Positions 1 through 7,794 of a stretch of 41,091 nt of DNA are shown here, one piece after another (the stretch's first letter is position 1; each line of letters opens with the position of its first letter). Source of the stretch: Alphaproteobacteria bacterium (GTDB lineage Bacteria; Pseudomonadota; Alphaproteobacteria; Caulobacterales; Caulobacteraceae). A program made the position numbers and the translations under genes. The DNA lies in contig JANYET010000036.1 of NCBI GenBank assembly GCA_025359785.1, positions 1-41,091 on the forward strand. The letters are read 5' to 3'. Under the pieces are notes generated by a model. It searched no databases. It saw only the letters and a list, made by a program, of their open reading frames with translations, and was not told where the DNA came from.

Positions 1-249
1 GACGACGCAATTTTCAGCGCAACAATTTGCCCGCCGCCAGCGCCTCAAGACCACTCTGCGCAAAGCATCGTCGCGTAGGCGGCTGCGCGGGGCTGGAACT
101 TGCGTGGGATTTTTGCCGAGACGAGTTTTTACACAGCCTCGGACAGTTCAGTACGCCTTAAGACGGTGGTCAAAAGCGTCGCTCGATCCGGAGATCTAAC
201 TCCGCCCACAAGGGGAGGAGGACGCGCGAGACCTGAGCGTCGATCCGTC
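1..249. other. Non-coding left edge, possible insertion-sequence end
   Basis: No convincing gene is visible here. All three forward frames are short, and nothing on the reverse strand looks like the tail of a known family. Positions 114-135 contain GAGTTTTTACACAGCC, which resembles the terminal inverted repeat seen at the ends of some transposons (reverse complement GGCTGTGTAAAAACTC). The matching transposase would lie to the left, outside the window. A weak hairpin (CTCC-G-CCC / GGG-GA-GGAG, about 200-221) sits downstream of the enoyl-CoA hydratase gene but lacks a T-run. The transposon reading is a guess from resemblance only. Confidence 0.2.
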
Positions 250-1041
250 CTAGCGCCCAGCCTTCGCCGCCGCGCGGTCGGCGCGGTGACGGGCCATGGC
301 GCGTTGCGGTTCGTCAGTGGTCCAGGCGTCGGCGAACGCCTCGACGCCGGCGGTGATGGCGTCGGTAAGGGGGAGATCTTCCCACTGGCGGATCAGGGCT
401 TTCTGCAGCCGGACGGCGCGCGGCTCGGATGCCAGCAGCTTTTGCAGCAGGTCTTCCACGCCGGTCTCCAGCGTGGCCTGGAGATAGATCTCCTCGACGA
501 GGCCCCAGGCCAGCGCCTCGCTCGCGCCGAAAATCTCGCCGGTCAGCAGGATGCGGCGCGTGCGGCCCCAGCCGATCAGGGCCGGCAGCAGGGCGGCCTC
601 GACCACCGAGGGGATGCCCAGGCGCACCTCGGGCATGCCGAACCGCGCTGTGTCGGAGCACAGGCGCATGTCGCACGCCGCGGCCACCTCCAGGCCCGCG
701 CCCAGGCACCAGCCGTCGACCGCGGCGATCACCGGGACGGGCAGGTCGCGGATCGCGCGGCAGCAGCCGTGCACCCGCAGGATGAAGGCCCGGCCCGCCT
801 CGGGGCTCACCACCTCAGCCATCTCGTCGATATCGGCGCCGCCGATGAACGCCTTGCCGCCGGTCCCGCTCAGCACCACCGCGCGCAGGTCCGGGGCCGC
901 CGACAGGTGATGGAAGGCGTCCGTGAACCGGGCCATCACCTCCGACGACAGGCTGTTGAGCTTGTTCTGGTTGTCCACCGCCACATAGGCGATCCGGCCG
1001 CGTGGACGGTCTTCGAGGCGGACGGTGACGGAGGCGGTCAT
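250..1041 (-). CDS. Enoyl-CoA hydratase/isomerase family protein
   Basis: A 263-aa crotonase-fold protein, the normal length for this family, which hydrates or isomerises enoyl-CoA thioesters in the cytoplasm. Visible motifs: the oxyanion-hole segment AFIGGAD at residues 64-70; the second oxyanion segment DGWCLGAGLE at 109-118; and MPEVRLG at 136-142. Glu118 and Glu138 sit where the two catalytic glutamates of rat mitochondrial enoyl-CoA hydratase (Glu144 and Glu164) lie, so hydratase chemistry is plausible. The ATG start at 1041 is followed at once by typical N-terminal family sequence. It is divergent from the ThiO-like/acyl-CoA dehydrogenase pair, and a shared role in acyl-CoA degradation is an inference from that. 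The exact substrate cannot be read from the sequence. Confidence 0.9.
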   Translation of the reverse strand: MTASVTVRLEDRPRGRIAYVAVDNQNKLNSLSSEVMARFTDAFHHLSAAPDLRAVVLSGTGGKAFIGGADIDEMAEVVSPEAGRAFILRVHGCCRAIRDLPVPVIAAVDGWCLGAGLEVAAACDMRLCSDTARFGMPEVRLGIPSVVEAALLPALIGWGRTRRILLTGEIFGASEALAWGLVEEIYLQATLETGVEDLLQKLLASEPRAVRLQKALIRQWEDLPLTDAITAGVEAFADAWTTDEPQRAMARHRADRAAAKAGR

Positions 1042-1119
1042 GGCTCATCAGCTCCCAAACGGCGTATTCCATGGCCCTTAGCAGCTTGATTTTGCCGCGG
1101 CTTGCGCCTCGTTAGGGGC

Positions 1120-2148
1120 GTGGGCGCAGGACCGAATGTCAGGGTGGCCGGCGCCGGCGCGCTGGGCCTCAGCGCGGCGCTGTCGCTGGCCGAGGCGGGC
1201 TGCCGCGTGAGCGTCTGGGACCCGGGTGGCGCGCCGCAAGCCTCCGCCGTGGCGGCGGGCATGCTAGCGCCGGTGTTCGAGGCGGTGCTCGATGACGCCG
1301 CCGGTGACCTCGACCTGCTGCTGGCGGCCCGCGATCTCTGGCCGGGGCTGGCGGCGCGGATCGGCGTCGAGCTGGACCGGGCGGGAACGGCGGCGGTGGG
1401 GTCGCGGGCCTGGCTGGCGGAGGTCGGGGAGCGGGTGAGCGGGCTGGGCGTGACAGCGGACCGGCTCTCGCGCGCGGAACTGGGGGCGCTCGCGCCGGGG
1501 ATCGCGCCGGGCCTGGAAGGCCTGTGGGTCGGCGATGACTGGCGGCTTGAGCCCCGTCCGGCGCTGGCGGCGTTGCGGGCGGCGGCGGTTACGGCGGGCG
1601 TCGAATTCCGCGCGGAGGCGGTGCGCAGTCGCGCCGACGCCGACTGGCTGGTGATCGCCACCGGCGCCGGGCAGGGGCTGGCGGAGGCCGCGCCGGAACT
1701 GGCCGGGCTCGCGCCGATCAAGGGCCAGATCCTGCGGTTTGCGCAGCGTCGTGGCGGACGGGTCAGCCTGCGCGGCGAGGGCGCCTACGCCGTGCCGGGC
1801 GCCGAGGGATTGGCGATCGGGGCGACCATGGAGCGGGGCCGCGACGACACCGAGGTCGACATGGCCGCCCTTGCGCCGCTGGCGGCCGCGGCGGGACGGC
1901 TGTTTCCGGAACTGGCTCAGGCCGCCTGCGAGGTCTCGGTGGGCGTGCGGGCCGCCACGCCCGACGGGTTGCCGATGGCGGGGCTGTCGCGGACGCCGGG
2001 TGTGGTGCTGGCGGTGGGCGCGCGGCGCAACGGCTGGCTGCTGGCGCCGATGGTGGCGCGGATCGTCACGGCTTGCATCATGGGTGGCGAGTCTGGTCCC
2101 TATGCGCCCAGGCTCGATCCGGGGCGGTTTCAGGGGAGGGCGCGATGA
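1120..2148 (+). CDS. FAD-dependent amine oxidase, ThiO/glycine-oxidase-like
   Basis: About 342 aa from the GTG at 1120; a TTG at 1102 would add six residues. The N-terminus carries a Rossmann dinucleotide fold, with GAGALG at residues 11-16 followed by an acidic residue at the end of the second strand (SVWD). The C-terminus has TPDGLPMAG and RRNGWLLAP, typical of the DadA/ThiO group that oxidises glycine or D-amino acids with FAD and O2. In thiamine synthesis ThiO makes iminoglycine for the thiazole ring, but no other thi gene is nearby, so the substrate is open. Its TGA stop overlaps the ATG of the acyl-CoA dehydrogenase (ATGA at 2145), so the two are translationally coupled. Confidence 0.75.
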   Translation: MGAGPNVRVAGAGALGLSAALSLAEAGCRVSVWDPGGAPQASAVAAGMLAPVFEAVLDDAAGDLDLLLAARDLWPGLAARIGVELDRAGTAAVGSRAWLAEVGERVSGLGVTADRLSRAELGALAPGIAPGLEGLWVGDDWRLEPRPALAALRAAAVTAGVEFRAEAVRSRADADWLVIATGAGQGLAEAAPELAGLAPIKGQILRFAQRRGGRVSLRGEGAYAVPGAEGLAIGATMERGRDDTEVDMAALAPLAAAAGRLFPELAQAACEVSVGVRAATPDGLPMAGLSRTPGVVLAVGARRNGWLLAPMVARIVTACIMGGESGPYAPRLDPGRFQGRAR

Positions 2149-3314
2149 ACGGGTTCTGGTTCACCGACGAGCAGGAGGCGATCCGCGAGGGCGTTTTGCG
2201 CCTGTGCGCCCGCTTCGATGCCGCCTACTGGCGCGCCACTGACGAGACCGGAGACTTCCCGGAGGCCTTCGTGGCGGCGATGGCTGAGGCCGGCTGGCTG
2301 GGCGCGGCGATGCCGGTGGCGCTGGGCGGGTCCGGCCTGGGCGTGACCGAGGCCGCCATCGCCATGCAGGCGGTGGCTGAAAGCGGGGCGGGCTTCTCCG
2401 GCGCCAGCGCGCTGCACCTGAACATTTTCGGGCCCATGCCGCTGGTGAAGTTCGGGACCGATGCGCAGAAGGCCAAGCTGATCCCGCGGTTGATCTCCGG
2501 CGAGGACCGGATGTGTTTCGGCGTCACGGAGCCGGACGCAGGCCTCGATACCGCCAGCCTGACGACCCAGGCGGTGCGCACCAACGACGGCTATGTCATC
2601 CGGGGCCGGAAGATGTGGACGACCATGGCGCAGCGGGCGACCAAGATGCTGATCGTGGCCCGCACCACGCCGCGCGCGGAGGTCAAGAAGGCCACCGACG
2701 GGATCAGCCTGTTCTACGTCGATTTCGACCGCGAGAAGATCCAGGCGACGCCGATCCCGAAGATGGGCCGCAAGGCAGTGGAGTCGAACGCGGTGTTCAT
2801 CGACGATCTGCACGTGCCCGCCGACGCCTTGGTCGGCGGGGAGGGGCGGGGCTTTTCCTACCTGCTGGAGGGGCTGAACCCGGAGCGGGTGCTGATCGGG
2901 GCTGAGGCGGTGGGCCTGGGCCGCGCGGCGCTGAAGCGGGCCGCTGGCTATGCCAAGGAGCGCGTCGTGTTCGGCCGGCCGATCGGCCAGAACCAGGGCA
3001 TCGCCCACCCGCTGGCCCGCTGCTGGGCGGAACTGGAGGCGGCCAATCTGATGGCCTTCAAGGCCGCGGCCCTGTTCGACGCCGGCCGCGAGTGCGGGGC
3101 GGAGGCCAACGCGGCGAAATACCTGGGCGGCGAGGCGGGCTTTCGCGCCTGCGAGGCGGCGGTGCTGACCCACGGCGGCATGGGCTATGCCAAGGAATAC
3201 GACGTCGAGCGCTACTTCCGCGAGGCGATGATCGCGCGTATCGCCCCGGTCAGCCGCGAGATGATCTTCAACTTCATCGCCGAGCGGGTGTTGGGCCTGC
3301 CGAAGAGCTACTGA
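2145..3314 (+). CDS. Acyl-CoA dehydrogenase
   Basis: A 389-aa flavoprotein of normal family length that makes the alpha,beta double bond in acyl-CoA esters and passes electrons to electron-transfer flavoprotein. The order is an N-terminal helical domain, the FAD/substrate signature GVTEPDAG about a third of the way in, a beta domain, and a C-terminal helical domain. Glu351, in GYAKEYDVER, sits where medium-chain-type dehydrogenases have the catalytic base. The start is the ATG inside the ATGA overlap with the upstream oxidase gene. The region downstream is convergent with tonB, with only 7 bp between stop codons. Chain-length specificity is not decided by the sequence. Confidence 0.93.
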   Translation: MNGFWFTDEQEAIREGVLRLCARFDAAYWRATDETGDFPEAFVAAMAEAGWLGAAMPVALGGSGLGVTEAAIAMQAVAESGAGFSGASALHLNIFGPMPLVKFGTDAQKAKLIPRLISGEDRMCFGVTEPDAGLDTASLTTQAVRTNDGYVIRGRKMWTTMAQRATKMLIVARTTPRAEVKKATDGISLFYVDFDREKIQATPIPKMGRKAVESNAVFIDDLHVPADALVGGEGRGFSYLLEGLNPERVLIGAEAVGLGRAALKRAAGYAKERVVFGRPIGQNQGIAHPLARCWAELEAANLMAFKAAALFDAGRECGAEANAAKYLGGEAGFRACEAAVLTHGGMGYAKEYDVERYFREAMIARIAPVSREMIFNFIAERVLGLPKSY

Positions 3315-3321
3315 TCGCGTC

Positions 3322-4008
3322 TCAGCGCAGGGCGAACTTGATCGGGATATCGACGCGGGCGCCGTCGATGGCGCGGCCGTCGAGGGTCTGCGGGCTCATC
3401 CGGAAGAAGCCGGCGAGCTTCAGGGCGGCGGGCCCGAAGCCTTCGCCGGCCGGGGCCTCGGCGCCCACGCGGCAGTCGCGCACCACGCCGGCCGCCGAGA
3501 CGACGCAGGACAGCGTGGCCGAGCCGGTGAGGCCGCGGCGCAGCGCGCGCTCCGGATAGACATTGGCCATCTCCTGGCCGGTGGGCTTGCGCAGCCAGGT
3601 CGGGCTGCGGATCTCGGGCTTCGCCAACGGCGGCGGATCGAGGGCGGCGTGGGTGTCCGGGATGATTTCGAGCGGGCGAAACGGTTGCAGCGACGCCTCG
3701 ATCAGCGGCGGCTGTTTGTCGAGGGTGAACGGCGGCGGCTGGACGCTGGTCACCGGGTGCAGGACGATCGGTGGTTTCTGGACAGGCTTGGGCAGGTCCG
3801 GTTTCTTCGGCGTGAAGATCGAGGTGTTGATCGGCGGGTCGTAGGCCACGGTCGCCTCGCTGGGCGGGTTGAACTTCGCATAGGCGAGATAGGCCAGGAC
3901 GCCCAGGTGCAGGGCCACCGACACCCCCACGGCCATGCGGACGTGGGGTGGGGTGCGCCGGGCCGGACGGGTCTCGAAGTCGAAGGGGATAGCCTGACGG
4001 GTGACCAT
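3322..4008 (-). CDS. TonB family energy-transducer protein
   Basis: 228 aa with the classic TonB layout: a short cytoplasmic N-terminus, one membrane anchor at about residues 25-44, a proline- and lysine-rich periplasmic spacer (for example [13 protein letters not shown]) at about 67-130, and a C-terminal TonB domain at about 150-228 with [16 protein letters not shown]. TonB links the inner-membrane ExbBD proton-driven motor to outer-membrane receptors. No exbB or exbD is adjacent, so it is probably an accessory TonB. The two conserved-looking cysteines in the C-terminal domain (SCVV and RDCRV) could form a disulfide. Its promoter side holds two near-identical repeats resembling BlaI/MecI operators (4050-4092), so repressor control is likely. 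Confidence 0.88.
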   Translation of the reverse strand: MVTRQAIPFDFETRPARRTPPHVRMAVGVSVALHLGVLAYLAYAKFNPPSEATVAYDPPINTSIFTPKKPDLPKPVQKPPIVLHPVTSVQPPPFTLDKQPPLIEASLQPFRPLEIIPDTHAALDPPPLAKPEIRSPTWLRKPTGQEMANVYPERALRRGLTGSATLSCVVSAAGVVRDCRVGAEAPAGEGFGPAALKLAGFFRMSPQTLDGRAIDGARVDIPIKFALR

Positions 4009-4049
4009 GACGAACTCCCTTGCCGCTCTATTGCTGCTGTGGGCGCGAA

Positions 4050-4092
4050 GAAAATTACAGACGTCATAATCTTCCGAAAATTACAGATGTCA
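4050..4092. promoter_or_regulatory. Tandem operator-like repeats, BlaI/MecI-like
   Basis: GAAAATTACAGACGTCA at 4050-4066 and GAAAATTACAGATGTCA at 4076-4092 match at 16 of 17 positions, in direct orientation and offset by 26 bp. The core ATTACAGATGT is close to the staphylococcal blaZ/mec operator core ATTACATATGT. They lie 42-84 bp upstream of the TonB start and on the far side of the divergent lipoprotein gene, so one repressor could control both. No BlaI-family gene is in the window. Confidence 0.5.
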
Positions 4093-4216
4093 ACCTCGCG
4101 ATATGGGCTCTGCCAGCGGCATGAACCGGCCGGATTGGCCGCCGTTCATCTTGGCTGTGCGACGCTGCGGACGCTGAACAACGGAACAGCCAAGTTTGTC
4201 AGGGGTTTTCACCGCC

Positions 4217-5689
4217 ATGACCTATCGCCGCATCTTCCTCGCCGCCGCCGCGTCGTGCCTCGCGCTCGCGGGCTGCGACCCGAAATCCGCCGCGCCCATC
4301 CCCGGCGCCCCGATCGCCAGCCTGCCCCTGGCCCAGGCCGCGCCACCGCCGCAGGCCACCGCGCCCTATGCCGCGGCCCTGCCGCCGGCGCCGCCCCTGG
4401 TCCGGACCGCCAGGCCGAAGCGGCCGGCCTATGCCTATGTGGACGACGCCTATCGCCTGGGTCACGCCTTCGGCGACAGCCCGCCGGACTACACCGTCGA
4501 TTACGAAGGCTCGAGCCCCTACGTCTGGCGCTCCGCGGCGGGGGAGTACCGCGTGGTCGAGCACACACCGGACGGCGAGCGCGACTACTACTATCGCGGC
4601 GACAGCGACTATCCCTTCCTAGTCCGCGACAACCGCTATGCCTATGCCTATGACGGCCCGGAGCTGGCGGAGGTCTACGACCGCGACGGTCGGGCCTATC
4701 CGAACTATGCCGCCGCCGAAGCCGAGACGGCCGCGCGCTATCTGTACCGCGCCCGCCAGCTCTATAGCGCCGCCGTCCACGAGCAGCGCCGGGCGGCCTA
4801 TGCTGGTGACTGGCGCGTGCGCCGCGACGCCGTCCAGGCCCAACAGCAGCAGTGGGCCGCCGAGCAGCAGCGCAACGCCGACTGGCGCCGGGTGCGCGAA
4901 GATCGCGACCACGACCAGCAGCGGCAACAGCAGCAGGCCGCCTGGCGGCAGGAGCGGGAGCAGCGCCAGGCCTATGTGAGCCGCATCGCACCGGTGATCG
5001 CCGCCGCGCCGCCGCCACCGCCCCGAGATTTCAACGCCGAGCGGGGTCGAGACGACGCCCAGCGTCGCCAGCAGGCGGATGTCGCCGCCCAGCAGGGTCG
5101 CCAGGAGCAGCAGGCGCAGGCCGACGCCCAGGCGCGCGCCCAAGGCCGCGACCAACAACGCGCCCAGGCCGAGGCCGACCGCCGCAACCGGGAGATTCAG
5201 CAGGCGCAACAGGGTCAGGCCGCCGCCAACGCCCAGCGCGAACAGCAGCGTATCCAGGCTGACGCGGCCCAGCGCATCGAGGCTGAAGCACGGGCTCAGG
5301 CGCGCGAGCAAATCAAGGCGCAAGCCCAGTTCGCGAACCAGGCCGCCAATGAGGCTCAGCGCCAGCAGCAGGCCCAGGCGCGGGACCAGCAGCGGGCGCA
5401 GGGCGAGGCCGCGAACCACGCCCGCGAGGAGGCCGCCCGCCAGGCTCAGGCTGCGGCGCAACACCAGCAGCAGGCCGCCGACGCGCAGCAGCGCCAACAG
5501 GCTCAGGCTCAGGCGGTGGCCGCCCAGGCTCAGGCCGCTGCGCAGCATCAGCAGCAAGTCGCGGCCCATGAGGCCGCTGCCCAACAGCAAGCCGCGGCCA
5601 AGGCTGTCGCGGTGGAAGCGCGCAAGGCCGCCGCGGCCGCCGCGGCCGCGCGGCAGGACCGCGACAAGAAGAACGAGCAGGAAAAATAG
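4217..5689 (+). CDS. Gln/Ala-rich coiled-coil lipoprotein of unknown function
   Basis: 490 aa from the ATG at 4217. The signal peptide ends in the lipobox LAGC (residues 17-20), so Cys20 should be lipidated. The next residue is Asp21, which in enterobacteria favours retention in the inner membrane; whether that rule holds here is uncertain. Residues about 60-165 form a Tyr/Asp-rich segment (repeats of AYAY, YYYR, VDYE). From about 185 to the end the chain is almost wholly Gln, Ala, Arg and Glu, which should form a very long coiled coil or disordered rod. I do not recognise a named family. A cell-envelope spacer or scaffold is a guess. The low-complexity tail gives strong false reading frames on the other strand. 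Confidence 0.8.
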   Translation: MTYRRIFLAAAASCLALAGCDPKSAAPIPGAPIASLPLAQAAPPPQATAPYAAALPPAPPLVRTARPKRPAYAYVDDAYRLGHAFGDSPPDYTVDYEGSSPYVWRSAAGEYRVVEHTPDGERDYYYRGDSDYPFLVRDNRYAYAYDGPELAEVYDRDGRAYPNYAAAEAETAARYLYRARQLYSAAVHEQRRAAYAGDWRVRRDAVQAQQQQWAAEQQRNADWRRVREDRDHDQQRQQQQAAWRQEREQRQAYVSRIAPVIAAAPPPPPRDFNAERGRDDAQRRQQADVAAQQGRQEQQAQADAQARAQGRDQQRAQAEADRRNREIQQAQQGQAAANAQREQQRIQADAAQRIEAEARAQAREQIKAQAQFANQAANEAQRQQQAQARDQQRAQGEAANHAREEAARQAQAAAQHQQQAADAQQRQQAQAQAVAAQAQAAAQHQQQVAAHEAAAQQQAAAKAVAVEARKAAAAAAAARQDRDKKNEQEK

Positions 5690-5752
5690 CCGCCGCCTGT
5701 AAGTTTCCGGGCCGCCGTCCGGCTATCTCTGCGAACGGGGCAAGGGCGGCGG

Positions 5753-6277
5753 GTGACTTCAACGGCCATACAGGATGAGCGCTACACAGCCGCCGCCGCC
5801 GAATTCGGCGGCGCGATCCAGCGGCTGGCGCGGGCCTACGAAGCCGACGCCGATCCGCGACGCGACTTGGTGCAGGACATCCACGTGGCGCTGTGGCGCA
5901 GCCTAGGCGCCTTCGACGGCCGCTGTTCGCTGCGCACCTGGGTCTATCGGGTCGCCCACAACACCGCCGCCAGCCACGTCCAGAAACGCCGGCGCTGGCG
6001 CCCGGAACGTAGCGCGACGCTGGAGGCGCTGGCCGAGGTCGCCGACCCCGACAACCCCGAAGCCGCGGCCGGCGAGCGCCAGGCGCTGTCGCGGCTGATG
6101 GCGATCATCCAGGCGTTGGGCCCGCCTGACCGCCAAGTGGCGCTGCTCTACCTCGAAGATCTCGACGCCGCCGCCATCGGCGAGATCACCGGCCTGTCCG
6201 CCGGCGCGGTCGCCACCAAGATCCACCGCCTGAAGGCGCTGCTCACTCGACGGTTCGCAGAAGGAGGCCCGGCATGA
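5753..6277 (+). CDS. ECF-type RNA polymerase sigma factor
   Basis: 174 aa from a GTG start, the usual size for an ECF sigma factor. Region 2 is at about residues 15-80, with LVQDIHVALWRSLGAF and the -10 binding stretch SLRTWVYRVAHN. Region 4 is at about 115-170, with LGPPDRQVALLYLEDL and the helix-turn-helix IGEITGLSAGAVATKIHRLK. Upstream, TGTAAG (about 5698) followed by CGTC could be its own ECF-type promoter, though the spacing is short and this is tentative. The stop overlaps the start of the next gene (ATGA), an arrangement common for a sigma factor and its anti-sigma factor. Confidence 0.9.
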   Translation: MTSTAIQDERYTAAAAEFGGAIQRLARAYEADADPRRDLVQDIHVALWRSLGAFDGRCSLRTWVYRVAHNTAASHVQKRRRWRPERSATLEALAEVADPDNPEAAAGERQALSRLMAIIQALGPPDRQVALLYLEDLDAAAIGEITGLSAGAVATKIHRLKALLTRRFAEGGPA

Positions 6278-6855
6278 GCCGACCGCCTGACGACCATCTG
6301 AAGGCCCTTTGGCAGAGCCAGGAAACGGAGACTCCGACCATGACCACGCAAGCCGTCCGCATGCTGGTGAACGACTACCAGACGACCGCCCGCCGGAACC
6401 TCTGCATCGGCCTTGGGGTCTGCGTCCTTTCGGCGGGGTTCTTCGCCTTCTGCGCGCGGATCGCGCCGAACGCGCTGGTACGGATCGGCGATCTGATCAT
6501 GCTGGCTTGGACACCGGGCATGGCCTGGATCATCTGGTGCCGGCTGCCGCCGCGAGCGTCTTTGGGTGAGACCTCGACCTTGGGCCTGATAGACTTTCAT
6601 CGCGCCCAGGTGGCCCGCGAGGGGTGGAGCCTGCGTTCGTCGGCGACGCTCGTAGCAGTCATGCTGCCGATATTCGCCGGGATGGCAGTGATCCTGGCGG
6701 GGATTTGGCCGAAGGCGTCCCGGATGTACGTCCAGCTTCTCCCGATTTTGATCCTGCTGTTGGTGTGGATGGTGATCTTTGTCCTGCAGTTGCGTCGGCA
6801 GAATCGTCGTGTGCGGGATCGCTTGCGGGAGATCGACGTCCTGCGCGAGGGGTAA
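6274..6855 (+). CDS. Four-helix membrane protein coupled to the sigma factor, candidate anti-sigma
   Basis: 193 aa. A soluble N-terminal stretch of about 40 residues (HLKALWQSQ and a Thr/Gln-rich part) precedes four hydrophobic segments at about 43-60, 71-89, 123-144 and 152-172, then a basic C-terminus. I do not recognise a named domain. The DDHLKALWQSQ start resembles the opening of several small membrane proteins found after ECF sigma genes. The translational overlap with the sigma factor gene makes an anti-sigma or sensor role the best inference. There is no zinc-binding HxxxCxxC motif of the ZAS type. Confidence 0.7.
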   Translation: MSRPPDDHLKALWQSQETETPTMTTQAVRMLVNDYQTTARRNLCIGLGVCVLSAGFFAFCARIAPNALVRIGDLIMLAWTPGMAWIIWCRLPPRASLGETSTLGLIDFHRAQVAREGWSLRSSATLVAVMLPIFAGMAVILAGIWPKASRMYVQLLPILILLLVWMVIFVLQLRRQNRRVRDRLREIDVLREG

Positions 6856-6880
6856 GGTGCGCCCCGCATCTTCATCATGG

Positions 6881-6895
6881 TTAGCGGCGCATTAA
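6881..6895 (+). promoter_or_regulatory. CtrA-like binding site
   Basis: TTAG-N7-TTAACC matches the Caulobacter CtrA consensus TTAA-N7-TTAAC with one mismatch in the first half. It ends 24 bp before the ATG of the transglycosylase gene, a position where CtrA could activate or block transcription. This rests on the consensus match alone. Confidence 0.45.
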
Positions 6896-6919
6896 CCACG
6901 ATCGTTCAGGACTGGCCTC

Positions 6920-7747
6920 ATGGCCGCGATCGAGGGCATCAGGGGCGTCGTTGAGAGCGCGATCCAGCGGGCGTCGCAGGCGACGGGCGTCGATTTCTCG
7001 TTCCTGATGAAGACGGCGCATCGCGAAAGCGGCATGAACCCTGGCGCGAAGGCTGGGTCGTCGTCAGCCGCCGGCCTCTTCCAGTTCGTGGAGCAGACCT
7101 GGCTCTCGACGCTGAAGCAGCACGGCGCCAAGCACGGCTATGCCCGCTACGCCGACCTGATCGAGAAGGGTGGCGACGGGCGCTATCACGTGGCCGATGG
7201 CGAGGCGCACCGCGCGGTGATGAACCTGCGGCTCGACCCGCACGCCGCCTCAATGATGGCGGGGGAGCTGACCTCCGATTCCGCGGCCTATCTGAAGGGG
7301 CGCACCGGCCGCAGTCCGACGGCCGGCGAGCTTTACGCGGCGCACTTCCTGGGCCCGCAGGGCTCGGCGCGGCTGATCGAGGCGGTGGCGAAGCGCCCCG
7401 AGGCGACCGCGGCGCAGCTGTTCCCGGACGCGGCCCACGCCAACAAGACCATCTTCTACCGCGACGGCCGCGCGGCGACCGTGGGCGAGGTCTACGCCAA
7501 CCTGACGAAGTCCGCCGGGTCCGGCATGCCGGTCGAGGGGCGCACCGCCCAGGCCGCGCCGGATGACGGCTTTATCCAGTACGCCTCGGCGCGCACCGCC
7601 GACCGCCGGATGGCCGAGGAGCAGATGATCAACCTGATCCTCAAGGGAACCCAGCCCAGCGATCAGGCGGGCGTCGGCGGCCGGCTCACCGGCTCGATGT
7701 TCACCACAGAGATGCTGAAGATGCTGTCCGAGGCGCGGAAGAGCTAG
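6920..7747 (+). CDS. Lytic transglycosylase (SLT domain) protein
   Basis: 275 aa. The N-terminal 100 residues carry a soluble-lytic-transglycosylase fold. Glu36, in HRESGMNPGAKAG, is the expected catalytic acid, followed by SSAAGLFQFVEQTW, the usual second motif. These enzymes cut peptidoglycan to leave 1,6-anhydro-muramic ends, often to let flagella, pili or secretion systems cross the wall. There is no clear signal peptide, so export may use a flagellar or other route, or the start may differ. A CtrA-like box just upstream would fit cell-cycle control of an envelope-assembly enzyme. The C-terminal half (about 150-275) is unrecognised and partly disordered. Confidence 0.85.
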   Translation: MAAIEGIRGVVESAIQRASQATGVDFSFLMKTAHRESGMNPGAKAGSSSAAGLFQFVEQTWLSTLKQHGAKHGYARYADLIEKGGDGRYHVADGEAHRAVMNLRLDPHAASMMAGELTSDSAAYLKGRTGRSPTAGELYAAHFLGPQGSARLIEAVAKRPEATAAQLFPDAAHANKTIFYRDGRAATVGEVYANLTKSAGSGMPVEGRTAQAAPDDGFIQYASARTADRRMAEEQMINLILKGTQPSDQAGVGGRLTGSMFTTEMLKMLSEARKS

Positions 7748-7770
7748 GCGGGTCGAATCCCACCGCCTAG
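7744..7770 (+). terminator. Hairpin overlapping the transglycosylase stop codon
   Basis: CTAGGCGG at 7744-7751 and its exact complement CCGCCTAG at 7763-7770 form an 8-bp stem with an 11-nt loop. It includes the TAG stop codon. There is no T-run after it, so it is at best a weak or factor-assisted terminator, or an RNA-stabilising hairpin. Confidence 0.3.
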
Positions 7771-7794
7771 GATCGGTCGGTTCGGGAGATCGCC

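Noticed and set aside
2130..3173. Reverse-strand frame of 347 codons over the acyl-CoA dehydrogenase
   Set aside because: Fully overlapped by a clear enzyme gene with conserved catalytic residues; the reverse product is Arg/His-rich and unlike any family.
4619..5590. Long reverse-strand frame of 323 codons opposite the Gln-rich lipoprotein
   Set aside because: It is a Leu/Gly/Arg-rich shadow created by GC-rich repeats on the coding strand, with no ribosome site or family.
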